A stretch of 13,164 nucleotides of DNA from an uncultured Cytophagaceae bacterium (GTDB lineage: Bacteria > Bacteroidota > Bacteroidia > Cytophagales > Spirosomataceae). Position 1 is the stretch's first letter, and each line of letters starts with the position of its first letter. The notes under the pieces were generated by a model that saw only the letters and a list, made by a program, of their open reading frames with translations, was not told where the DNA came from and did no database searches. The DNA is taken from NCBI GenBank assembly GCA_903960725.1, contig CAJCBY010000158.1, forward strand, positions 1-13,164, written 5' to 3'. Both the position numbers and the translations under genes were made by a program. This document shows, one piece after another, positions 1 to 5,586 of the stretch.

Positions 1-883
1 CATAATAACCTGGGCCTTTGGCCTGATTAAATTCATCATAACCACGCGGACCTTTTTCCGAATCAACCGACGCATCCGGTCCTACCTCACCCCAATACAA
101 GAAACCCGTTTTCGAGTCAATACTTGGTCTCCACGGATTGCGATGACCCATGGTGTAAATCTCTGGCTTCGTCTTAGGCGTGCCAGGAGCAAATAAATTA
201 CCTTTTGGGATCGTGTATGTGCCATTCGCCTCTGGGTGAATGCGTAAAATCTTTCCACGTAAATCATTCGTATTCGACGCACCACGTTGATCATCCCAAT
301 ACGCTTGACCCGGACGCTCATCGATAGGCGCATACCCATCAGAATTACTGTTACTTGTATTATTTCCTACAGTTAAGAATAGGTTTCCTGATTTGTCAAA
401 AACCATTCCACCACCCGTATGGCAGCATTCCTCCCGCTGGGTAGGTACCTCTAGTAGCACTTTTTGCTGCTCCACTAACAACTCATCTCCACGCAATTCC
501 ATACGAGCTAAAATGTGCTTAGTCTCCGTCGGATGCGCATAATAAAGATATAACCAGTGATTTTTGCTGAAGTTAGGGTCCAAAACAATTCCCATCAATC
601 CCTCCTCTGCCACACGCTCTTGACCCAAACGGTTCTTGTATTTCGTGTTCACATTTAAGTGTGCAATGGTTTTTGTCTCTTTGGTCTTCGTATCATAAGA
701 CTTCACATCCCCTTTTCGCTCTACGAAAAGAATACGTCCGTCCGGCAAAAAGGTAAACTCCATCGGTTCATCCAATTTGTCCACCAATACTGACTTAACA
801 AAACGATTTTCTTCGGGGACCTGAGCAAACGACTGCAGCACAGGAAAAGCCACTAAAAGGGCGAGGGTAATTTTCTTAATCAT
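1..883 (-). CDS. PQQ-type sugar dehydrogenase (glucose/sorbosone dehydrogenase family), partial at 3' end
   Basis: The ATG at 883-881 opens a frame that stays open to the left edge, giving 294 visible residues and no stop, so the C-terminal part is missing. Residues 1-20 (MIKKITLALLVAFPVLQSFA) form a Sec signal peptide, so the protein should be exported. From about residue 32 it reads as a six-bladed beta-propeller of the glucose/sorbosone dehydrogenase family: EEGLMG at 93-98, CCHTGG at 153-158, NDLRGKILRIHP near 206-217, and GHRNPW at 246-251. Relatives oxidise sugars or sugar alcohols with PQQ in the periplasm. In Cytophagales, relatives of this type are often long proteins with PKD or cytochrome c domains after the propeller; whether those are present lies outside the window. 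It is transcribed leftward, divergent from the small gene at 1101. Family assignment is strong; the substrate is unknown. Confidence 0.85.
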   Translation of the reverse strand, partial: MIKKITLALLVAFPVLQSFAQVPEENRFVKSVLVDKLDEPMEFTFLPDGRILFVERKGDVKSYDTKTKETKTIAHLNVNTKYKNRLGQERVAEEGLMGIVLDPNFSKNHWLYLYYAHPTETKHILARMELRGDELLVEQQKVLLEVPTQREECCHTGGGMVFDKSGNLFLTVGNNTSNSNSDGYAPIDERPGQAYWDDQRGASNTNDLRGKILRIHPEANGTYTIPKGNLFAPGTPKTKPEIYTMGHRNPWRPSIDSKTGFLYWGEVGPDASVDSEKGPRGYDEFNQAKGPGYY

Positions 884-970
884 AGGTCTAATTTATTATT
901 ATGCAAAAATGATACAATAATCGGATTTTAAAAATAGTTGAAGGAAAAATGAGACGAAATCCCGGAAAAG

Positions 971-1026
971 GGAGAGTATAGATTAGAGAGTAAAGAGTAG
1001 AGATAGTAGAGTGGAAAGTAGAAATT
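971..1026. repeat. Degenerate heptanucleotide tandem repeat, purine-rich arm upstream of the NTF2-like gene
   Basis: The strand shown can be split into 7-nt units with little slippage: ggagagt, atagatt, agagagt, aaagagt, agagata, gtagagt, ggaaagt, agaaatt (971-1026). The units are degenerate but share an AGAGAGT-like core. The tract is the reverse complement in character of the pyrimidine-rich heptads at 1065-1099 and 1593-1693. Exact inverted matches are 984-996 with 1066-1078 (13 nt) and 994-1004 with 1086-1096 (11 nt). It resembles the short tandemly repeated repetitive (STRR) heptamers known in cyanobacteria, by type rather than by sequence. No coding role is likely. Confidence 0.8.
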
Positions 1027-1046
1027 TATTTTCAGACTTCGGACTC

Positions 1047-1099
1047 ATTTCCTCCGGACTTTTTATCTTTACTCTCTACTCTATAATCTCTACTCTAAA
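1047..1099. repeat. Module ATTTCCTCCGGACT plus pyrimidine-rich heptad array, leader of the NTF2-like gene
   Basis: The 14-nt module at 1047-1060 is repeated exactly at 1691-1704 and with one mismatch at 1563-1576. It is followed by five heptads: atcttta, ctctcta, ctctata, atctcta, ctctaaa (1065-1099). The array ends one base before the start codon at 1101. The 5' leader of the small gene therefore consists of repeat that can fold back on the purine-rich arm at 971-1026, which could hide or expose the translation start. That regulatory effect is inference; the repeats themselves are directly visible. No convincing Bacteroidota promoter was recognised in 884-1100. Confidence 0.75.
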
Positions 1100-1100
1100 A

Positions 1101-1526
1101 ATGAAATCACTCCTTTATCTCCTCCTCATCATCCCCACCCTCTTATTTTCTCAAACAAATAAAGACGAAAACGATATCAAGTCTGTCCTGCAAACTCAGA
1201 TTAAACTGTGGAATACAGGAGATATCAAGGGTTTTATGGAATACTATGAAAAATCCCCAAACCTAAAGTTTATCGGTAAGTCTGGTGTAGTTTCAGGTTG
1301 GGAGGCTACGTTGCAACGCTATTTAAAATCTTACCCAAATCGCGAAACGATGGGAACCTTGGATTTTGATATTCAAGAAATCGATGTGACAGAAGGTAAA
1401 ACAGCTTGGGTTTTAGGCAAATGGCATTTAACGAGGCCATCAGTGGGCGATGCAGGCGGCTACTTTACGTTATTGATGAAGAAGGTGAATGGGAAGTGGT
1501 TAGTGGTGAGGGATCACACTTCGTAG
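1101..1526 (+). CDS. Small exported NTF2-like (SnoaL/DUF4440-type) protein
   Basis: The protein has 141 residues. Residues 1-17 (MKSLLYLLLIIPTLLFS) form a signal peptide. From about residue 22 it shows the NTF2-like cone fold: an N-terminal helix (DIKSVLQTQIKLWNTGDIKG), then beta strands with GTLDFDIQEIDV, AWVLGKWHL and YFTLLMKKVNGKWLVVRDHTS. DUF4440/SnoaL relatives bind small hydrophobic ligands or act as minor enzymes; no catalytic residues can be assigned and the function is unknown. An in-frame ATG at 1011 would add 30 residues, but these are translated repeat DNA and would bury the signal peptide, so 1101 is preferred. The gene is closely bracketed by repeats: the upstream heptads end at 1099, and the stop TAG (1524-1526) lies inside the first downstream repeat arm. 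Confidence 0.8.
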   Translation: MKSLLYLLLIIPTLLFSQTNKDENDIKSVLQTQIKLWNTGDIKGFMEYYEKSPNLKFIGKSGVVSGWEATLQRYLKSYPNRETMGTLDFDIQEIDVTEGKTAWVLGKWHLTRPSVGDAGGYFTLLMKKVNGKWLVVRDHTS

Positions 1527-1587
1527 TCCGTAGGAAATTAGTCCGAAGTCCGTAGGAAAATTATTTCCTACGGACTCCCTACGGACT
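1525..1587. repeat. Nested inverted repeats (hairpin) just after the NTF2-like gene
   Basis: A perfect 13-bp stem is formed by 1547-1559 (agtccgtaggaaa) and 1564-1576, with a 4-nt loop. Outside it, 1525-1534 (agtccgtagg) is the exact reverse complement of 1578-1587, giving a second 10-bp stem around the first. The outer arm begins within the TAG stop codon of the upstream gene. Only four T's follow (1587-1590), so it is at best a weak intrinsic terminator. It may mark an end of the repeat element or protect the 3' end of the mRNA. Confidence 0.75.
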
Positions 1588-1689
1588 TTTCATCTCTACT
1601 CTATACTCTCCTATCTCTAATCTAAACTCCTTCGGACTCCCTCCCTACGGACTTTTCATCTCTACTCTATACTCTCCTATCTCTAATCT
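1575..1689. repeat. Perfect 49-nt direct repeat, two copies 66 bp apart
   Basis: Bases 1575-1623 and 1641-1689 are identical over 49 nt. Each copy starts with ctccctacggactttt and continues into pyrimidine-rich heptads: tctctac, tctatac, tctccta, tctctaa. The first copy continues with the extra heptad tctaaac. The 17 bases between copies include ttcggact, another variant of the same module. Perfect identity in noncoding DNA points to recent duplication or gene conversion. The spacing and internal heptad structure do not fit a CRISPR array. Confidence 0.9.
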
Positions 1690-1690
1690 T

Positions 1691-1767
1691 ATTTCCTCCG
1701 GACTAGCGACTAGTGACTAGTGACTCCCGTCTACTGATTACTGATTACTGGCTACTAGATACTCACC
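1691..1767. repeat. Second family of heptads (GACTAGT and ACTGATT), overlapping the end of arsC
   Basis: After another copy of the 14-nt module (1691-1704), units gactagc, gactagt, gactagt and gactccc run from 1701 to 1728. Then actgatt, actgatt, actggct and actagat run from 1733 to 1760, with a decayed unit to 1767. The unit length stays at seven while the sequence changes from array to array. The last units are inside the arsC reading frame on the other strand and provide its stop codon (1755-1757) and final sense codons. Confidence 0.8.
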
Positions 1768-2360
1768 CTCGAGAACACATAAAACATCTCCCCCGCAATC
1801 TGTCTCGATCTTGCATCGTATTGCTCAGCCTCTTCCGGGGTGTCATCAAAAGCTTTGGGATCCTCATAACGCACCGGAATGCGGGCCTCCGCTCCTGGAA
1901 TGAAAGGACAATTTTCGTCAGCGTGTGAACAGGTCATTACCGTTGCAAAAATACCGTGCGGGTTGATGACGTCGTCGTATAATTTCGAGAATAGAATGAT
2001 CGGACGCGAATCTTGGGTGTGTAAGGCGAAATAGATGGGGTTAGAATGCCCGTGTTTAGATACAATAAAACCCATTCGCTCTAAGGAAGCCACAGTGCGT
2101 TCGTTGCAGGCCGTTACTTCTACTCCACCCGAATAACATTGAGCTGGGATTTGGAAATAGTCGGCGGCGGTTTGAGCCCAGACTTGTGATAATTGAGAGC
2201 GGCGCGAGTTGTGCGTGCAGATAAAATTCAGGCGAATCGGCTGCTCCTTTTTGCGTTTGTCTTTGATGTAATCGATCAAGACTTGTAGTATTTCTCGGCG
2301 CTCGGCTGGGATGTCGAGGGAGAGAATTTGGTCCAAATTTTGGTTTAACGTATCCTTCAT
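1755..2360 (-). CDS. arsC: Arsenate reductase, low-molecular-weight phosphatase type (ArsC-like)
   Basis: Encodes 201 residues from the ATG at 2360-2358. The phosphatase P-loop CTHNSRRS is at 48-55 (Cys48, Arg54). A second pair, Cys144 and Cys151 in TCSHADENCP, matches the C-x6-C redox relay of thioredoxin-coupled ArsC of the Staphylococcus type, and an Asp-Pro at 167-168 fits the general-acid loop. It should reduce arsenate to arsenite in the cytoplasm with thioredoxin. It is longer than the usual ~130 residues because of a helical N-terminal extension of about 43 residues. A GTG at 2387 is possible but would overlap arsI; the ATG gives TAA-A-ATG spacing of 1 nt and has AGGA upstream. Its stop codon lies in the heptad repeats. 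A phosphatase role is less likely given the full Cys relay and the arsR-arsI context. Confidence 0.85.
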   Translation of the reverse strand: MKDTLNQNLDQILSLDIPAERREILQVLIDYIKDKRKKEQPIRLNFICTHNSRRSQLSQVWAQTAADYFQIPAQCYSGGVEVTACNERTVASLERMGFIVSKHGHSNPIYFALHTQDSRPIILFSKLYDDVINPHGIFATVMTCSHADENCPFIPGAEARIPVRYEDPKAFDDTPEEAEQYDARSRQIAGEMFYVFSRVSI

Positions 2361-2361
2361 T

Positions 2362-2877
2362 TTAGCAACATCCTGAGCCTGGGGCACAAGCGTTTGCGGC
2401 TTGGACTTCGGCGATTTTTAATTTTGGTTTTTCTTCAGCGACTGCAGCTGGCGGCATACAGCAAGCTGACGCATCCTGTGCAGCGTAGTGAGGGTCATTA
2501 AATTCCGCGTCTTCGTGGAAATAGTAGACTTCCCACTGAACACCGTCTGGGTCTGTTGCCCAGAATTTGTCTTGAACGGCGAAGCAGCAAGAGGTTCCTA
2601 TTTCTTCTTTGGAAACAATCCCTTGCGTTCTTGCAACTACTAAACGGGCATTCATCTCTTCCGCCGTCTCCACTTGGAAACCAAGGTGTCCAAAATTCGC
2701 TTGAACGCGTTCTGGATTTTCAATGAATGAAATGATCAAAGAGGGACTATCTAACACGTATTTCGCGTAGCCTGGCTTCACTTTTGTGGCTGGCTGACCG
2801 AAAAAAGTCGAGTAAAAATTTACCGATGCCGCTAAATTGCTGACATACAGGGAGACGTGCATTCGTGGAAAGCTCAT
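2362..2877 (-). CDS. arsI: ArsI/CadI-family metalloenzyme, probable C-As lyase
   Basis: Encodes 171 residues of the vicinal oxygen chelate (glyoxalase) fold. Start MSFPRMHVSLYVSNL, HLGFQVE at 64-70, vicinal cysteines 97-98 in TSCCFAVQDKFW, and WEVYYFHEDAEFNDP at 115-129 are hallmarks of ArsI. Family members use Fe(II) and oxygen to remove methyl groups from trivalent methylarsenicals, giving As(III). His64 and Glu116 are likely metal ligands (family knowledge, alignment not run); Cys97-Cys98 should bind the organoarsenical. An unusual tail carries further cysteines (139-140, 164, 170-171). The ATG at 2877 is chosen because it follows the arsR stop by 1 nt (TAA-T-ATG) and matches the family start; a frame open to 2931 would sit inside arsR. 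CadI-like cadmium resistance is the alternative. Confidence 0.88.
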   Translation of the reverse strand: MSFPRMHVSLYVSNLAASVNFYSTFFGQPATKVKPGYAKYVLDSPSLIISFIENPERVQANFGHLGFQVETAEEMNARLVVARTQGIVSKEEIGTSCCFAVQDKFWATDPDGVQWEVYYFHEDAEFNDPHYAAQDASACCMPPAAVAEEKPKLKIAEVQAANACAPGSGCC

Positions 2878-2878
2878 A

Positions 2879-3214
2879 TTAACAACAGTTAGATTTTTGT
2901 GCAACAAAATAATTTTCGAAAAACTCCCCAAAAAGCTGGCTAAATTCCGCCCACTTTTCTGGGTTAATGCAATAACAAACGGAGACGCCTTCGATGGTTC
3001 CTTGGATGAAGCCGACTTCTTTTAATTCTCTTAAATGCTGAGAAACGGTGGCTTGGGCTAAACCTAGTTCTTGGACTAGATCTCCATTTATACAGGTATT
3101 GGATTTTACCAAAAACTGCAAAATAGCCACGCGTGCAGGATGTCCGAGTACTTTGGCCATCTGAGCAATCGCATTTTGTTCGTCTGTAAAGAGGTCAGTT
3201 TTGGTGATTCCCAT
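2879..3214 (-). CDS. arsR: ArsR-family metalloregulatory repressor
   Basis: Encodes 111 residues, the usual ArsR/SmtB length. The winged-helix core runs from AKVLGHPARVAILQFL (20-35) through the recognition helix GLAQATVSQHLREL (51-64) to the wing near 68-82. Cysteines are at 41, 80, 82, 110 and 111. The helix-3 ELCVCDL As(III) site of the E. coli type is not conserved, so metalloid sensing probably uses Cys41 and/or the C-terminal Cys pair, as in ArsR types with relocated sites. It is first in the arsR-arsI-arsC operon and should repress it by binding the palindrome at 3228-3239. As(III) or methylarsenite is the likely inducer. Confidence 0.9.
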   Translation of the reverse strand: MGITKTDLFTDEQNAIAQMAKVLGHPARVAILQFLVKSNTCINGDLVQELGLAQATVSQHLRELKEVGFIQGTIEGVSVCYCINPEKWAEFSQLFGEFFENYFVAQKSNCC

Positions 3215-3227
3215 TTTAATTGTTATT

Positions 3228-3239
3228 ATATTGCAATAT
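3228..3239. promoter_or_regulatory. Likely ArsR operator (12-bp palindrome)
   Basis: ATATTGCAATAT is a perfect palindrome 14 bp upstream of the arsR start. ArsR/SmtB operators are typically AT-rich dyads, often ATAT-TG-type half sites. It overlaps TAATATTG on the minus strand (3241-3234), one base from the TAnnTTTG consensus. A well-spaced -33 element is not seen, so the promoter itself is uncertain. Confidence 0.6.
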
Positions 3240-3258
3240 TACGATGAATAAAGCAAAT

Positions 3259-3275
3259 AAAAAAGGCCGAAGCCT
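3259..3275 (-). terminator. Intrinsic terminator of the amidohydrolase gene
   Basis: On the minus strand the sequence reads AGGC-TTCG-GCCT followed by a run of T's: a 4-bp GC-rich stem closed by a stable UUCG tetraloop. It starts 8 nt after the amidohydrolase stop and lies before the arsR promoter region, so it separates the two transcription units. Confidence 0.7.
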
Positions 3276-3283
3276 AATTTATT

Positions 3284-4702
3284 TTAATCTCTATAATTCA
3301 ATGCAGGTTTGCGATCGCCTAAAAGTGCCTTATATTTAAATTCAGCCCCTTTTCGCTTGGTCCATTCTGCTTTAGCCGCATCGATCAAGGCAGGATTCTT
3401 GAATAAATCCATGGCGGTTCCTGCTAAGGTTTTGGCAGCTACCATCATCCCTTTTTTACCTATGCTCATTCCACCTGCAGCCACCGCTTGCCAGCTATGG
3501 GCAGTCGTGCCTGGAACCCAAGTCGCTGTTCCTAAACCTATCGTAGGAACTACCCAGCTCACATCCCCCACATCTGTCGAACCTCCACCACTCGGATCTG
3601 GACGACCCGGAACAACCGAGGAAGTCGACGCTAAATCAGTAGGTAACATGCCCGGAGTTTGTTGAATTTGTTTTGCGAAAGCGAGTTCCGATGGATTCAA
3701 GGTATACCCTCCTATCGTTTGCAAGTTTGCGCTCATGATAGAGGCTAACTTATCATTTGGCAAAATCTCATATACTCCACCAATTACCTCTAATTCATAG
3801 CGGGTTCCAGTTCCTAAGGCAGCACCTTCGGCGGCCTTTTCCAGGCGATTCCACACATCCGTCACGATATCGCGTTGCGGAGAACGCACATAATAATAGA
3901 CCTCTGCGTAATCTGGAACGATATTTGGCGCCTTTCCGCCATTCGTAATCACATAGTGAATTCGGGTAGAGGACGGTACGTGTTCGCGCATCATATTTGC
4001 CATAAAGTCCATGGCCTCCACGGCATCTAAAGCAGAGCGTCCTCTCTCTGGAGAAGCAGCTGCGTGCGAAGAAAGACCATAAAAGCGGAACTTCCCTGTT
4101 TTATTTGCCAAAGAAGAGCCCACTCCTACCGAATTCGCATCGCTCGGATGCCAGTGCAACATCACATCTGCGTCATTGAATAATCCTTCCCGCACCATAT
4201 ATACTTTACCGGATCCACCCTCTTCTGCCGGACATCCGTATAACTTAATCGTTCCTTTTCCTCCCGTTTCCTTTAACCATTCTTTGATGGCAATCGCTGC
4301 AGCAGAGGATCCCGTCCCAAAAAGATGGTGGCCACAGGCATGACCTGAGGCGCCTCCTAACGATCTTTTCGTCGGTATAGAATCTTGTGATAAACCTGGC
4401 AAAGCATCGTATTCAGCCATAATTCCGATGACCGGCTTTCCTTGACCATAGGATGCAACGAAGGCTGTTGGAATGCCGGCTACTCCTGATTCAATGGTAA
4501 AACCTGCCTGTTTTAAGGTTTCCTGCAAAAGCGCTGAGGATTGTTTTTCTTTATATCCGACTTCGGCGAAGTTCCAGATTTTCTGTGCGATCGCACTGTA
4601 ATGCGATTCTTGTTGTTGAATTCTAGCTAAGACTTTCTTTTTATCAGCGTCTTGGGCAAAAACGTGTAGACTAACTAAAACGAGTAGGAGTATTTTTTTC
4701 AT
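3284..4702 (-). CDS. Exported M20-family amidohydrolase (AbgB-like)
   Basis: Encodes 472 residues with a signal peptide (MKKILLLVLVSLHVFAQ). The metal-dependent M20 peptidase/amidohydrolase fold is shown by EYDALPG (97-103), GHACGHHLFG (120-129, with Cys123 and His125), PAEEGGSGK (158-166, Glu160 and Glu161) and HWHP (183-186). The cysteine-containing GHACGH motif and the length resemble AbgB, the p-aminobenzoyl-glutamate hydrolase subunit, and other M20D amidohydrolases that cut N-acyl amino acids. The dimerisation domain lies roughly at 205-320. Its start overlaps the stop of the lipid kinase gene (ATGA), so the two are probably co-translated. The substrate cannot be told from sequence; the signal peptide places it in the periplasm, unlike cytoplasmic E. 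coli AbgB. Confidence 0.88.
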   Translation of the reverse strand: MKKILLLVLVSLHVFAQDADKKKVLARIQQQESHYSAIAQKIWNFAEVGYKEKQSSALLQETLKQAGFTIESGVAGIPTAFVASYGQGKPVIGIMAEYDALPGLSQDSIPTKRSLGGASGHACGHHLFGTGSSAAAIAIKEWLKETGGKGTIKLYGCPAEEGGSGKVYMVREGLFNDADVMLHWHPSDANSVGVGSSLANKTGKFRFYGLSSHAAASPERGRSALDAVEAMDFMANMMREHVPSSTRIHYVITNGGKAPNIVPDYAEVYYYVRSPQRDIVTDVWNRLEKAAEGAALGTGTRYELEVIGGVYEILPNDKLASIMSANLQTIGGYTLNPSELAFAKQIQQTPGMLPTDLASTSSVVPGRPDPSGGGSTDVGDVSWVVPTIGLGTATWVPGTTAHSWQAVAAGGMSIGKKGMMVAAKTLAGTAMDLFKNPALIDAAKAEWTKRKGAEFKYKALLGDRKPALNYRD

Positions 4703-5538
4703 AATTGAGGTACAATAAACTTAAATTTAGCAGGAAGAACTTGGAAATCAAATTGATTTGACGTTTGGACTTCTCCGTCTACCTGGGCGCTGAGGATACG
4801 ACTTGTCTTTATACTAATCTTTTTGGTTTGTGAAAATTCCACTATGGGGAGATTTACGTGCTTCCCCGATTGAATAATGGGCATATAGTAGAGGCGCTTC
4901 CAAACAGGTATAGGGTCACAAAACAGGACATCGAGCAGGCCATCTTGCACGGAGGCTTTGGGAAAGAAATGAAAGCCTCCACCTGCCCTCGAGGAGTTGA
5001 ACACCATGCATAAGAAAACCTCTCGGCCTCCTAGAATTTGATAGGTTTTGAACTTCAATAAGTTCGGAATAGCTGCCAAATAATACCCTAACCCTCCTTT
5101 AAAATAGCGAATAGAATCCATCGACTTCAACACTTCTCCCTCGATTCCGATCCCAACCCCATTCAAGAAAAGTTGCCCATTACAGTCTCCGGCATCGAAG
5201 GCTTCCACGTGACCACCTAATACCGCATCTAAATGTGCGCGCCTCGATAGCTCCCCAAATAATTTCCAATAAAAATCATTCCCTGTCCCGCCTTTGAATA
5301 AGGCGATCGGAATATCGACCGAAGGGTATTTATTCACAAAATAATTGAATGTTCCGTCGCCGCCCATCACCCAAACTTGATCAAAATCACCTAGCTCAGA
5401 GGGCCACTCTTTTGTAAAAAGCTGAATTTCCCAATCGGTTTTTTCTGCCTTTACGGCCTGCATGACCCAAGAAAAATAGTTCGCAATCGCAACGGTCTTT
5501 TTAAGGGGATTAATTAGAAAAGCTATTTTTTGACTCAT
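4699..5538 (-). CDS. Diacylglycerol kinase-family lipid kinase
   Basis: Encodes 279 residues with the DAGK catalytic fold: GGDGT at 59-63 (ATP-binding loop), KGGTGND at 82-88, DGLLDV at 199-204 and VDGE at 253-256. Family members phosphorylate diacylglycerol, sphingoid bases or undecaprenol-type lipids at the inner membrane, or make glycerophospholipid intermediates; substrate unknown. Three ATGs (5565, 5544, 5538) are in frame. 5538 is preferred because MSQKIAFLINP matches the usual family start; 5544 is also possible. The longer frame back to 5607 is rejected because it enters the divergent gene. The stop overlaps the amidohydrolase start by 4 nt. Transcription probably starts at the shared promoter at 5529-5586. 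Confidence 0.85.
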   Translation of the reverse strand: MSQKIAFLINPLKKTVAIANYFSWVMQAVKAEKTDWEIQLFTKEWPSELGDFDQVWVMGGDGTFNYFVNKYPSVDIPIALFKGGTGNDFYWKLFGELSRRAHLDAVLGGHVEAFDAGDCNGQLFLNGVGIGIEGEVLKSMDSIRYFKGGLGYYLAAIPNLLKFKTYQILGGREVFLCMVFNSSRAGGGFHFFPKASVQDGLLDVLFCDPIPVWKRLYYMPIIQSGKHVNLPIVEFSQTKKISIKTSRILSAQVDGEVQTSNQFDFQVLPAKFKFIVPQL

Positions 5539-5586
5539 CAGCATAGAATTGTTTAAATTTAACATAAAATAAATCAATATGTCAAA
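5529..5586. promoter_or_regulatory. Symmetric divergent promoter sharing one palindromic -7 box
   Basis: The palindrome TTAAATTTAA (5553-5562) contains TAAATTTA, one base from the Bacteroidota -7 consensus TAnnTTTG and identical on both strands. TTTG occurs at 5529-5532 on the plus strand and at 5586-5583 on the minus strand. Each is exactly 21 nt from the box. One centre could therefore fire rightward into the dehydrogenase and leftward into the kinase. Each -33 element lies inside the other gene's coding start. Predicted leaders are only about 5-15 nt. Confidence 0.6.

Noticed and set aside
1011..1100. Longer start of the NTF2-like protein at 1011
   Set aside because: The extra 30 residues are translated heptad repeat and would place the signal peptide internally.
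1575..1689. CRISPR-like repeat
   Set aside because: Only two copies, a 17-bp spacer made of the same repeat family, and no cas genes.
2361..2387. GTG start of arsC at 2387
   Set aside because: It would overlap the end of arsI; the ATG at 2360 gives 1-nt spacing like that between arsR and arsI.
3309..3665. 118-codon plus-strand open frame
   Set aside because: It is antisense to the well-supported amidohydrolase gene and has no recognisable protein features.
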